Below, one piece after another: positions 41,767 to 53,560 of a stretch of 64,000 nt of DNA. Every line of letters starts with the position of its first letter. The first letter of the stretch is position 1. The DNA is from Stemphylium vesicarium. Lineage: Eukaryota > Ascomycota > Dothideomycetes > Pleosporales > Pleosporaceae. The stretch lies in the NCBI GenBank assembly GCA_004380135.1, contig QXCR01000062.1, positions 62,001 through 126,000 on the forward strand, read 5' to 3'. The position numbers were made by a program, and so were the translations under genes. The notes beneath the pieces were generated by a model. The model worked only from the letters and a program-made list of their open reading frames with translations, was not told the origin of the DNA and searched no databases.

Positions 41767-44700
41767 ATTAATGAGAGACGAGAAGAACCGCGAGAGAGAG
41801 AGAGATAGATACGCAGATGATGCGAGTCAGGCCAAAAAGTGGACCATGGAAGGACGCTGCTGGGAACAACAGACGAAAAAAAACACTGGGGAACTGAACT
41901 GATGAAGAACGGCCGCCAACGGTAGCTTATATCGAACAAGAGAGCCCGGACCTCACAGTTCACGTCGTTGGGTCGTTGGGGTCGTTCGGGGTCATCGCGG
42001 GCTTTGCCGTCAAGCCACCGTCGATCACGTCTTACCAAGCTTACAATAAAAGTCTAAACTCCCTTTCTAACGGTGCTCCCAAACACTTAGCCATGGCGCC
42101 GAAAGCATACGCAGACAGGCAGGCTGGGGACGGCGGAATTTCGACATTTCGTCCATTCAAAGTGGGTGCGACCGTGACCGTGGGTTACCTTTTCGAGCAT
42201 GGTATGAGATTGTCGGAGGATTACCGGGTGTAGCCGATTGGACCCACGGGCAATCACTGCACCCAACGGGTCCTGGGGTTCAATCGGGCTTCCACAGACA
42301 GCCTCGTACTTGTTTGCCCTCCAAGGATACGGCTGTAAGCCGGTGAAAGACACGTTTCAGACGCGCTAAACAGGGCTTGAACCGTGACAGCGGAAGCCAA
42401 CGGCTATTGAGCAGCTTGGGTGATTGACGTCGGGAGAGCGACCGGTCATGTTCATTGGCACATAACTGCCTCGTTGCGCGACCCTAACGAACTGGTGCTG
42501 CGGGCGTAGATTTGAGCTCAAACGTCGACGTGTTTTGCGCACGCTGTGTGACGTCCTGCTTGGTCATGCGAAGAGCATGTGTTCATGTTTCACACAGCGA
42601 AAGGCGTTTCGGTGCCGTCGAGGTTAGATGGCAGATCTGGGGAAGCAAATGGCTAATTCCACGTCAGCATTATCGCTATTGAAACTCTCATCGCCTGGGA
42701 CGTTCAATAAAGCTTCGTGTCGATCATGCGTACGCACATCAATGCTCGACGTGAGATGAGTAGGTAGTAGCATTGTCAGACGAAGAAAGCTGGCCAGATA
42801 GGCTTTGAAATGCGAAGCTTGTTCGAAGCTGGGATAACATGTTCATTGGGACGCCGTCGTCGGCCGAACACGGGTTTGCGACGACGACAACGACTGCGGT
42901 GATACCCGAAGGCCCTGCGCCAACTCGAATATCGCGACATTTTCAAGCGACGGAAACAATTTTCCGATACTCTTCTGCTCCAGACCAACAAGATTCGAAA
43001 TGATGTGCAAAATGCCGTCTGGGCAAAAAAGCAGGAGCCAAGAAGTAGTTCCCCCTTGATTCGGGCTTACTCTGCACCCATCGAACCCCATTTTCAGGCA
43101 CGTTTGCGATTTTCGAATCCGCATGATTCATGCTGCCCCGCGCCTTGCAAACCGCCAGCCACGTCGTCAACAATGTCCATGTCGCCTCCTAATACCTACG
43201 TAACTACTCAGAGCCCAGAGAAAGCAAATTCACGCGCATTGCCAGCATCAACACGCGCCATGTTTCTGTCAAACGAACGTCGGTGATATTCGCCCCGTGG
43301 ATGTATACAGCCTAAAAGGCGGCACGTCAATGTGTCGGTGTCGCGACATGTGACGGGGCGAGCGGCTCACGGACGACGTCGCCACCGACACCTTCCTAAG
43401 TGGGTGGGTAGGGCTGACTGGCGAACCCACCCCCATGATCTACACCGTATGTCGATTACTATTAGGGCCGATGGAAATCACGCCCCCCTAATGAATTCGT
43501 GAGTAAGCGGTTTTGGACTCGCTGTTTTTACAATGGCTTTCTCGGTGGCTTTGTTGCGGTTGTGGTGTTTGGCACGGAGTTAGAGATGGCTGGGCTGGTT
43601 TGTTTAATTATGTTGGTACGGTTATGCTGTGTAAAGAGCAACGAGTGATGAGGAACCGCCGGAGGTTGTACGCAATCTGCAAGCTAAAATAGGCAGGCTG
43701 CTGCCCTGGTCGACTTGGTTGGGCACTGCCCAGTGATGCTCATGTAAAAGACGGGACGGAAAGTAATTGCACTGAGACGACCAGGTAAAAGTGCTTTCCC
43801 AAGACCCGCTTAGTCCTCAATGATTACAAAGTCCTATTGCTTGGTAAGAAATATGCCTGCGTCCGTAATCTGCGCATGGCGAAGATCCAAAGCTTTGATG
43901 GTAATTGGCGGTGAGGCTGGGAGGTGGTGGTGCGATGTATCATGATACAGAGCAGGACCTGAGACGTTCAGCAAGAGCTTACTTCAGACTTCAAGGGAGA
44001 GTTTAATTGAGCATCAGAAATGTCGCAGTGATTTGTTACAAGGTTATGCTAACGACCGTACTACGGGCCGTTCCAACGACACTGAACGTCTGGCGATCGT
44101 CAGGCTACATTGAACTCACCTCAGCAAAACGCTCACTGCTCCCATCAAGGAGGCATCGCAAGGTCTAGGTACAGTAACAGTACACCCCCTTTCTCCTCCT
44201 CTCAAATAATCACATGCATCCCAACAGAAACAAACAAGTAGCTAGTATCACTTCTCCAAATGTCTCATCAGACAGCCATCGAGGCCAACACAGGTCGGTC
44301 CTCCTACTCCCATCTCTTCTCCCTTCGGCCCTCTATTCCCAGCACCGAACATCTCCCCCTTGACGAAACTTTATCACCCTCTCCTTACCTCCATCACCTG
44401 TCAGCCATTTGCATATCCAGCCAAGCTCTCCTGATCGCAATGTCGCACCGATTTCCGAGGGCCCGACTGCGAGACTTTGGTCAACGGCGCCGCTAAAGGC
44501 GGGTGTACCTGGAGCTACGCCGGGCCGTTACGATGGTGCTTATGAGACGGTGATCGGGTGGGCTGGGGGTTCTAGATGCCGGGAATGGGGAGGTAAGAGG
44601 TGGGCGTGAGGGCGTGTGGGTTGGTAGGATACCCAAAAAAAATAGGATAGGATTGCGTTGAGGGGTGGGGTGACGGCGTTCATGTTATTGCTGAGGGGGT

Positions 44701-45572
44701 GAGGGATCAAGTATGTGTTGTGGCAGTGATGGCATGCTAAAGCTTTCTACTTAGTATCTACTCAGCGTCACTTTGCTGGCTACTTGTAAAGACCGAAGCA
44801 ATCACTCAAACACTCGCTGGATACGCCGCCTTCGATCGCACGATGTGACATTGGATCGGATACACGTGTACGTTTTCTTTCCGGCCAATCTGCTGAGATG
44901 TTCGTTTTTCCGGCTAGCATCCCAGCTAACTACTGTACGACCGACTATAAACCATCCGACGCATTCAGCTCGGCCTGGCAGAAAGCTACGAGGAACTGCC
45001 AGTAAGGAGGTATGTGAGATCAGGCATCACCCCCTCTCCTTCAAGTCAAACGGTGATTACGAGAGACGAAGCGTACCGACTTTCGGACGCATGTACGAAG
45101 GTTGGCATCAGCAAGGATTGAAGCGGGGGAGCTTTGGTCTAGACTTCCATGCAACGGCGTAGCCAAATATAGTACACGTAGCATCCGGCCTCGAGGTATA
45201 TAAAATGATGTGAGACAAGTCAGATCGGATAAACCGATGGACCAAGGTTCGACTGCTGGGTGCGAACAAGCTTCACGGGCGCAAAAAAAAAGAGCAGTCG
45301 GGAAAAGGGGGAGAGGATGTTTGTCTCAATTCAACTAAAGTGGAAACCATCTCCAATAGATGCGAAGAAGAGATCCTGGGTATCGAGTACTAAAACTAGT
45401 GGAAAAAAAGGAGATGAAGATGCTGAGGAAGATGCTGGAAAAGGGTCTGCAAAAAGAGCAGCGATGCAGAAGTCTGTGGCAAGATGATCCGCCTAATGCA
45501 TCACGACTGTCATCTATACGAGAGGGTCACAATGAAGTGATGAAACAGAAATGTAGCGGCAGAAGAGGGATA
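41767..45572. other. 3.8-kb gene desert
   Basis: The largest stretch without a supportable gene. Short frames exist (for example 42943-43173, 43005-43286, 44260-44496, 44773-45162) but none has codon structure, splice joins or a recognisable family. An 8-bp inverted repeat TGTCGGTG/CACCGACA lies near 43331 and 43385. Composition is mixed rather than AT-rich, so it does not look like a RIP-degraded repeat island. Non-coding RNA cannot be judged by eye. Confidence 0.5.
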
Positions 45573-47186
45573 TCAGTTGTACCAGCCGTTCGACCCAACA
45601 TTAGTCTCTTCGTTCTCGCGATGCGGTATCAGCGGCTCTGTGATGTCAAAAGCCTCAATAAACATCTGCCAAGTGGGGTAGTCGAGACTGAAGACAGCTT
45701 GGTGTTTTTGGACGTTGTCTTCTCGTTGCTCCGAGACGCCACGGGGTGCTGCCGGGACTGTTTTCATGTTAGCGCACGGACACCGTGGAGATATGGATAT
45801 CCTTACCAAGTAGTGGAAGGCCATCTTCATCTTTGATGATCTTCGCGTTGCCTTCTCGCACTAAGAAGCTAATGTAGAATAGGTTCTCTACTGTCTGACC
45901 GAAATCATGCGGATTGATGGCAAAGTCAAGTAGATGAACAGCGGGCTCCCCTTCACCAGTCAAGGCCATCCTGTGTCGATGAAGAGCGGCAGCTTCGTCC
46001 TCGGCAGACGGCTCGTTGTCTGGATCTGCGTTAAGGTCCCTCTCGACAAGGGTTGCGCCTGTATCTGTGTGCTCCGTGAGTCGTTGTCTGATACCCTTGA
46101 CAAGATGGGTGAGATTGTTGTTCTTGTTGTCGCTTTGTTGCATGTCACCCTCCCTAATCTCCTGGGGCCGGGTTGCGGGACCGAGTGGTTGGCGCTGGGA
46201 CCGTGCTTTACGTTGAGTTGCGCGGACGCGTTTCTGTACTGACAGCGGGCCGAGAAGAAAGCTTGCTGTGGGGGGTCGAGTGTTACAGGGAAAGGCAGCC
46301 CTTCGGCCTAGTAAGCCCCAATCAAGACCATCAACATCGTCGTCGTCTTCGTCGTCACCCACAGGCAATGTTGGTGCATCTTCCCCGCCCGCGACATGAC
46401 CTCCAGATTTCATGAAGTATATGCATTTGGAAACGAATTGGTCAAGGTCGATGCCCACGCCAGAGTTGCCCAGGGCGTTGGTGAGCTTCTTGCCGGCCAA
46501 GTCACTTACGTTGACCAAGAAGCGGGAGTCTACGGTGGCATCGGCTGTCTGTCGCACTTTGCTGAACATGCTGTTCTGCGTCTTGACGGCATCCAGGAGG
46601 CCGCTATTGCGCGACTTTACAAGGTCATCGCGATTATCTGCGATGGTTAGCCATGCTCAGGTAGTGAAACCGCCATATCAAACTCACCATCCAGCATGCG
46701 CTGATGATCGCGCATGGTCGCGCGCAACTGCCTGCGCTTCTCCGGGTCTTGATTCGGGTTGTAAAACTTCAAATCGCCCTCTTCATCCGGCTCAGGCTGA
46801 GTGACGGCCTGGGAAAGGGTGTCTATTCCATCCTCCTCTTCCTCCTCTTCCTCCTCTTCATAGAGCTGCGATTGTGCCATGCTGTAGTTGCCCGTTCTCC
46901 TCCGCTTACTGCCATTGCCCCTCGAGCCTGAATCTGGTGTGGGCATACGTGCCGACGCGCTCCGTAGGCCCTTTGATTTCCCCCTTCGCGGGGTGTTTTC
47001 GCGCGTCGCAGGCGTTTCGTTCTCCTTATCCGAGTTCATTGAGCGTGTCGGACTAAGGACGGAATATGATGATGTGTGCACATTGCTCTGCGTCCGGGGC
47101 GCTACAGAGGGGTCGCGATACAGCGAATCGACCGTGGAGGCGCGTGTCTGTGGCGTGGTAGGGGGATGGGTGTTGAGACGCGCCAT
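45573..47186 (-). CDS. NSE4: Nse4, kleisin of the SMC5/6 complex (504 aa)
   Basis: Bridges the Smc5 and Smc6 heads in the nuclear SMC5/6 complex for DNA repair and replication-fork stability. Exons 47186-46688, 46637-45807 and 45757-45573 close at 505 codons; introns are 50 and 49 nt. After a disordered N-terminus with a Glu tract (about residues 110-118), the conserved core starts YNPNQDPEKRRQLRATMRD, followed by TADATVDSRFLVNVSDLAGKK, which is the Nse3-binding and kleisin N-terminal region. RPPTASFLLGPLSVQKR is another Nse4 hallmark. The C-terminal winged helix is LLDFAINPHDFGQTVENLFYISFLVREG. It is divergent from VPS34 with about 400 nt between starts. Confidence 0.92.
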
Positions 47187-47592
47187 GCCGGCAGTGAAAA
47201 GGGGGCAAAAAGCGACGGGCGATGGGCGACGATATGGCGGGGTAGGGTGATGGTGTTGAGGCTGATATTGGGCTTTGTCCTGTTCCTGGGACGCGGTTGC
47301 CCCATCCGCATTAAGCCCACATCCGCCGGTTTAGCGCGATTCTTACCTGAGAGAAGTGCGACCGCACTCGTCAGCCAAGGCTCCCACCGCGTACCCCTGT
47401 CGCTCATGGCTCGCCTTGTGGAGCTTCTGACCCGCCCGAGGTGCGCATTCAGTCTCATTCACCCCGCCGAGACATCCACGCCTGTGCATGAACTCGTGTT
47501 CTCGCTAGCTGGATTGAAGCTTGTCATGTGTTGCTAGATGCCCGCCTCTTTCTAATGGCAAGCGGCAGTCATCAGCTTCCCCACCGCGCACG
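47187..47592. other. Divergent promoter region of NSE4 and VPS34
   Basis: About 406 nt between the two start codons; contains no exon of its own. Both promoters must fit here. Confidence 0.6.
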
Positions 47593-50407
47593 ATGGAAGC
47601 CTTCAACTTTGCGACTTCGCTAGATCTGACGGAGCTGTCGGTGCATGTTCGAATGTAGGACCTGTAATGTGGTAGAAGTTGAATCTGTGCTGAAGGTGGA
47701 CTCAGTGATCGTCTTGACGGGAATCAGAAGCCCATACCGTATTCGGTCTTGTTGAAGAGACCAGACTTGAGGCACCGAGCTTCAAATATCAAGTGCGTCG
47801 CCTCTCCCCGGGTGATGGATGAGAGTGAGGACTGACCGAGGCGATAGCCCACACTTTGAGCTTTATGTAACGGCACAGATATGGGCCGACAGCAAGCCCC
47901 TCACCGTTCCCGTTCAGACCGCCTACAAGTCGTTCAAGAATGCGCGCATATGGAATGAATGGCTCGAGCTACCCGTTACGTACGCGAACCTCCCCGTGTC
48001 TGCCCAGATAGCCATCACCGTGTGGGACCTGTCGCCCGCCGAAGACAAAGAGTCGAACCTACACGCAGTGCCTTTTGGCGGCACCACCATACCGCTATTC
48101 GATAACGACAACACGCTGCACAAGGGCAGGCAACGCTGTCGGATACACCGCTTCAAGGCCGCCGATGGCCTGACCAACTCCACAACGCCATGGGTGATAC
48201 CACCGGCGCGAAAACCTAGAAAGGCCCAGGTAGTCGAGGACACGGTCGATGAGCAGGTAGCCGAGATGGAGAGGCTAGAGGGGCTGTTGAAAAAGCAGGA
48301 AATGGGCGACCTGCCGACAAACCACTGGCTCGATGGACTGGTATACAAGAAGATGATGCAGATAAGGAAGGAGGCGCTCAAGGCCGAGGCCGCAGCTTTG
48401 AACCGGCAGAGCAAAGCGAACGGGTCGAATGGAGACGCTGATACCGACGACCAGGAGCTCTTCTATCTCGATATCGAGCTTCCGCGCTTCGACCATTCCG
48501 TCGTATTTACCGATGTCGAATACCCCCCACCGCCTGTTTCCGACCTGCGACTGCCCGCTGAAGCCGACGTGAGGTTGCGCCCTCCGCCAGAGGTATCTTT
48601 TGGACCGGGTATAGACATAGACGGCGTCGGGTATGGCGATGCTGATGCAGGGCGCCTCATCAAGATTTACGACCCTGAAGTCGGCCGAAGAGTCAACCCC
48701 GCTGAAGACAAGCACCGCGAATTAATGCGCAGCCAGCAGACTGATTCATTAGATCGCGATCGAAAGCCTAACGTGCACGTCCGCGACAAACTGAACATGC
48801 TGCTGGCCAAGGGTCCGCTTGAGGAAATTACTTCCCACGAGCGAGACGACATCTGGAAGTTCAGATACTTCCTGCTACGCGACAAGCGAGCTTTGACCAA
48901 GTTCGTCAAGTGCGTCAACTGGAAGAATCCACGAGAGGCACGGCAGGCAGCACCTCTGCTTGACAAATGGGCCGAGATCGACGTGGATGATGCTCTTGAA
49001 TTACTTGGTCCTCACTTTGACCACCCAGTAGTGCGCAGCTATGCCGTCGAGCGTCTGAAGAAGGCCGATGACGAGGAACTTCAGCTTTACCTGCTTCAAC
49101 TAGTACAAGCCTTGAAGTACGAAGCCCCAGGCGAGGGAGACGATTCATCTCTAGCGCGCTTCCTGGTAACTCGGGCAGCCAACAGCTTTACATTAGGCAA
49201 TTTCCTGCATTGGTATCTCATGGTCGAGATTAGCGATTTCAGTACTGACCAGGAGCCCGAACACCGCGACCTTTTCGCAAAGGTCGAGTACGATTTCATG
49301 GTCGAGCTTGAGACCACGACAGAAGGCATGGAGATACGAAAGACTTTCCAGCGGCAGGGTGAGCTACTCACTATCCTGGCCAAGATATCCAAAGACGTAC
49401 GCTTCGGTGGCGGTGACCGGCAGACGAAACTTGCACGGCTCAAGAAAGCCATCGCAGATCCTAAGAACGAGCTCACGAGTTTCGACCCGCTCCCACTCCC
49501 TCTCGACCCATCCGTCTTTATTACTGGTATATCAACAGAAGACTGCAACGTATTGAAATCGTCATTACTTCCTATGGTTCTATCCTTCAAGACCACGACC
49601 TCAACGCCGTATCCTATCATCTTCAAGACTGGAGACGATCTCCGCCAAGATCAGCTTGTTATCCAAATTATCACCCTCATGGACCGTCTACTCCGAAAAG
49701 AGAATCTGGACCTAAAGCTCACACCCTACCGTATCCTAGCTACCTCCACATCCGCCGGAGCGTTTCAATTCGTACCAAGCATGTCTATCGCAGCAGCATG
49801 CCAGAAGCATAAGGGCAGCTTACTTGCTTACCTGCGCGCCAACAACCCAGACGACAGCGCCCCATTGGGTGTGAGGAAAGAGGCCATGGACACGTACATC
49901 AAATCTTGTGCTGGATACTGCGTCATAACCTACCTGCTTGGTGTGGGCGATCGTCATCTCGACAATCTGCTTCTCGCTCCTTCAGGCGCCTTCTTCCATG
50001 TAGACTTTGGCTACATCCTAGGTCGCGACCCAAAACCTTTCGCTCCGGCTATGAAGCTCTGTCGCGAGATGATCGAAGGCATGGGCGGTGTGCAGCATCC
50101 CAACTACCTAGTCTTCAAGGAGTACTCATATACTGCGTGGTCAACCTTGCGCAAGTCGTCCAACCTCATCCTCAACCTCTTCGCCCTCATGCAAGGAGCC
50201 AACATCCCAGATATCAAGGTAGAAAGGGAAGGTAGTGTGAGGAAAGTTCAAGAGCGCATGTGGCTTGGAAAGGGTGTCGGAGGCGGAAAGGGTGAGGATG
50301 AGGCTGCTAGAGAATGGGAGGGCTTGGTAGAGGAGTCACTTGGAGATTGGAAGGCAGGCGTCATTGACTGGGCTCATGAGTTTGTTCAAACGTACTGGCG
50401 AAAGTAG
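47593..50407 (+). CDS. VPS34: Class III phosphatidylinositol 3-kinase Vps34 (902 aa)
   Basis: Makes PI3P on endosomes and autophagosomes in complex with Vps15 and Vps30/Atg6. Exons 47593-47654, 47706-47792 and 47848-50407 close at 903 codons; introns are 51 and 55 nt. The true N-terminus is MEAFNFATSLDLTELSVHVR; starting inside the last exon loses the first 50 residues. The C2 domain (about 50-190) includes KPLTVPVQTAYKSFKN and VPFGGTTIPLFD. The helical PIK domain spans about 330-520 and the kinase domain about 610-890. Catalytic and metal residues are in GDRHLDNLLL (Asp about 751) and HVDFGYILGRDPKPF (Asp about 769). No truncation or missing key residue. Confidence 0.95.
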
Positions 50408-50773
50408 GTTGGTATGATACAAGGGAGCATTATAGCTATTGCATTCCGCCACTTGGAAATGCATTACAATCAACATCGCATCATGTGCGTTCTAATGTCC
50501 ATGGTTGAAGCTGACATAATTTCGGACAGAACCATCAACTGGATGCGGGGTGAGCGCTTGTACCATGATTGGCACCTGATAACGCGTGCTGTCCGTGCGA
50601 TCCCTACCCACACCAGCGAGGAGTGACGCGCTGGTCTGGATAGGAAATCCCCAACTAACAGTTATCACCGCTCAACTCCAATCCCACGCGGAGTCGTACT
50701 ATCAATCCTTTTTTCACCCAAATGACGGAAATCTCAATACCACTCCTCATCAGACCGTCGACCACACCCCACC
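50408..50773. other. Intergenic between VPS34 and J-domain gene
   Basis: 3' flank of VPS34 and leader of the next gene in the same orientation. No exon. Confidence 0.55.
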
Positions 50774-53560
50774 ATGTCGCTCGAACCCAAGAAACCCAGG
50801 CGGCCTGACGCCTATACCGACCTTGAATTGAGTCCAGCAGCTTCCAGCTCCGAGATCAAGGCCGCATTCCGCCGGCTAGCCTTGCAGCACCACCCAGACA
50901 AGAATGCACCAGGCGAGCCTGTCGATGCGGTAGACTTTCGCCGGATACAGGAAGCGTGGGATGTCTTGAGGGACTCCGAGATGAAGGCAATCTATGACAG
51001 GACCTACTCAAATACTAGAGCAGAATGGGAAACGTACAGGGCAGAGCTTGCCGAGTATTCTCCCAACCCTGCCGAATGGAGGAGGAAGAAGCATGCAGAG
51101 AATACGCGCGCGCGAGCGGAAGCGGATGCAAGAGCTGCCGAACAACGGAGACAAGCGCGACCACGATACCACGCATACAACTACGATAGCGACGAGGACC
51201 AATTTTATGACGATGAATGGACATCCTACGGATTTACTTATACCGAGGGTATGTTCACGCCTAGGCGAGACCCAGATGAGGTGGCATTCGAAAACTGGCT
51301 CATAAACCGCATGCGAGAGCAACTTGAAAGGGAACGCAAAAGGGAAGAAGAACAGCGAATGGAGCAGGAGCGACGTGTAAGGGAAGCAGCAAAGCGCAAG
51401 GAGCACCTGAGGGTGGCTGCCAACGAGCGATGTATTGAGCAGCTCAAGAAGGTTGCAAAGGCGCAGCGAGCTAAAAGCCATGACATATCCACAATGAACC
51501 TCGATCAGAAACGCTCCATGGCCAGGAAATGGGTTCAAGGACTACAACGAGAGTACGTAAAGGAACTGGAGAGCATTGGCTTAGAGCAGGGCGAGGATGA
51601 TGTCGTTGACATTGGCTGGGACCGACAGAAGGGCAGGCAGATCTGTAGTTTCTGTGATACATCCATACAGGCGCATAGCTACCACTGTCCAAGTGGTGGG
51701 GCCGTTGCTTGTTCAGCTTGCAAGAAGGAAATCGAAGCATCAACCCCAACGCACCCGTTCGATTATACTGGCCCAAGTGGAAAGAAGAGTAAGGGCAAGA
51801 ACAAGAAGGCGAAGAAGCCCAAATCTACCCAAACCAAGTTCGAGCAGCGTTCTGGTTCTGATGAATCCGATTCGGCTGAGGACAAAGCGGAAGATGAAGC
51901 AAACGGAGACGAAGCAGAGACTAAAGAAGAAGCGGAAGAAAAGACCGCAGAACAGGCTGCACGAAAGCAGAAAGCCGAGGAACAGAAGAAGACGAGGAAG
52001 GCGGAACAAGAAGCCAAACGAAAGCTTGCTCAAGAGACTGCAGAGAAAGACGCCGAGGAAAAGGCCGCACGAGAGAAAGCCGAGGCACAACAGGCTGCGC
52101 GAGAACGTGCGGCCGCGGAACAAATCGCTCGTGAGGCGGCAGAGAAGAAGAGGGAAGCCAAGGAACAGGAAGCACGTGAGAAGAAAGCGGCTCGCAAGAA
52201 GGCAGCCAAGGAGAGGGCCGCCTTGGAGAAAGCCGCACAGAAGCAGAGCGTCGACCCGAAGGAGGCTGCATTGCAAGCGTTGCGAGATGAGGAGGCGCGT
52301 GAACGAAGAGAGCTCGAAAAGGTGCAACGAGCAGCAAAGAGGGCTGCTGATCGTGAAGCAAAGGAGAAGGCAGAGGCAGAGGCAAAGGAACGCGAGTCAC
52401 GCGAAGCTGAAGAGAGGACAGTACGAGAGGCTGAAGATCGGGTACGACGGGAAGTCGAAGAGCGAGCTGCGCGTGAGGCCGAAGAGCGCGCCGCACAAGA
52501 AGCGAGAGATCGGGCAGAACGTGAAGCCAAAGAACTTGCAGACAGAAAGGCGATCGCTGAGGCTAAGCAAGAGGCGAAAGAGGCTGCTGCTCTCACGAAA
52601 CAACAAGTACATGAGGTCAGAATGCAACAGATCCAAGAGGCCAAGGCACGAAAGTTGCAGGAGGCGAAGGAGCGGAAAGCGCAGAAGAACAAGGAGCGAA
52701 AAGAGCAAAAGATTTTGGAGAAGAAGGAGCAAAGGGCGATTGAAAAGCAGCAGAAGGCGGTAGAGAAGGAGCAGGAGGCCGAGGTGAAGAAGGTGAGCCA
52801 GCCTGATGCGCAATATGTCAAAGAGACCACTCCTCCGGCTATGACCTCTGACACGCCTGCCCCCGTTCCCGATACCGATGCCACGAAGAACAGCGAAAAG
52901 AACGAGAAGAGCAAGAAGATCAAGAAGAAGGCACTCCTGCCACGCACTTGTCGTGTCTGCAATCAAGAGGGCCACATTGCTCGCTTCTGTCCTGAGAAGC
53001 AAGCCGAACTCGCCGACACCGCCACTCCTATCGCGCCCGTTGCCCCTGCTGAACTTGTTGTGACTGTTGAGCCAGCACCTGTCATCGACGCGACAACCAG
53101 GCCTCTACTCCCGGAGCCTGTAGCTGCGAAGATTGTGGTCAGAATTCCAGCACCTCCGCCACCAAAGCAACCTACTGCCGAGAAGGAGCATGCGGTCGAA
53201 GAAAACCACACTGCCGACAGCAAACCCACTGAACCAGCCAACGCCGCCCCCGACGCATTCAAACTGGAGAAGCGCATCAAAGCCAGCAAACCGCGCAAGA
53301 AAAAGGCGCCACATCCGGTTGCACCTCGGAAACAGGAGATTACTAATGGTGTTGACCCCACGCCCCCTGTTCCCATTACCACGACCGCTGTGAACGGAAT
53401 TATTCCAGCAGTAGTAGCCCCCAAAAAGGACACCAAGCCGGCAAAGAAGCCGAAGAAGGCTCCATTGGTGTGTTACACGTGCAAGGGAGAGGGCCACATG
53501 GCGAAGAAGTGTCCGACCAAGACAAAGGAAAAGGAGGCAACTTTCGACACTGTAAAGTGA
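50774..53560 (+). CDS. J-domain protein with long charged coiled coil and two zinc knuckles (928 aa)
   Basis: Single exon. The J domain (residues about 12-75) has the HPD tripeptide at 40-42 (LQHHPDKNAP), so it should stimulate an Hsp70 ATPase. A Zn-ribbon-like segment follows (about 291-316, CSFC....HC....CSAC). Residues about 330-690 are an almost pure E/K/R/A/Q helix, many heptads long. The C-terminal part holds two CCHC knuckles, CRVCNQEGHIARFC (about 726-739) and CYTCKGEGHMAKKC (about 900-913), separated by Pro/Ala/Lys-rich linkers. A J domain plus CCHC knuckles suggests chaperone recruitment to RNA or single-stranded DNA. I do not know this combination as a named family. No signal peptide or membrane segment. 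Confidence 0.85.
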   Translation: MSLEPKKPRRPDAYTDLELSPAASSSEIKAAFRRLALQHHPDKNAPGEPVDAVDFRRIQEAWDVLRDSEMKAIYDRTYSNTRAEWETYRAELAEYSPNPAEWRRKKHAENTRARAEADARAAEQRRQARPRYHAYNYDSDEDQFYDDEWTSYGFTYTEGMFTPRRDPDEVAFENWLINRMREQLERERKREEEQRMEQERRVREAAKRKEHLRVAANERCIEQLKKVAKAQRAKSHDISTMNLDQKRSMARKWVQGLQREYVKELESIGLEQGEDDVVDIGWDRQKGRQICSFCDTSIQAHSYHCPSGGAVACSACKKEIEASTPTHPFDYTGPSGKKSKGKNKKAKKPKSTQTKFEQRSGSDESDSAEDKAEDEANGDEAETKEEAEEKTAEQAARKQKAEEQKKTRKAEQEAKRKLAQETAEKDAEEKAAREKAEAQQAARERAAAEQIAREAAEKKREAKEQEAREKKAARKKAAKERAALEKAAQKQSVDPKEAALQALRDEEARERRELEKVQRAAKRAADREAKEKAEAEAKERESREAEERTVREAEDRVRREVEERAAREAEERAAQEARDRAEREAKELADRKAIAEAKQEAKEAAALTKQQVHEVRMQQIQEAKARKLQEAKERKAQKNKERKEQKILEKKEQRAIEKQQKAVEKEQEAEVKKVSQPDAQYVKETTPPAMTSDTPAPVPDTDATKNSEKNEKSKKIKKKALLPRTCRVCNQEGHIARFCPEKQAELADTATPIAPVAPAELVVTVEPAPVIDATTRPLLPEPVAAKIVVRIPAPPPPKQPTAEKEHAVEENHTADSKPTEPANAAPDAFKLEKRIKASKPRKKKAPHPVAPRKQEITNGVDPTPPVPITTTAVNGIIPAVVAPKKDTKPAKKPKKAPLVCYTCKGEGHMAKKCPTKTKEKEATFDTVK

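Noticed and set aside
44260..44609. Possible small gene (MSHQTAIEANTG with downstream GPTARLWSTAPLKAGVPG)
   Set aside because: The two parts could not be joined by a GT..AG pair with matching phase, and the downstream frame has no ATG.
45241..45275. GGTTCGACTGC, resembling a tRNA T-arm
   Set aside because: No acceptor stem, D-arm or anticodon arm can be folded around it.
51597..52763. Long Arg-rich plus-strand frame and several long minus-strand frames over the J-domain gene
   Set aside because: By-products of the repetitive E/K/R/A codons of the real frame at 50774-53560.
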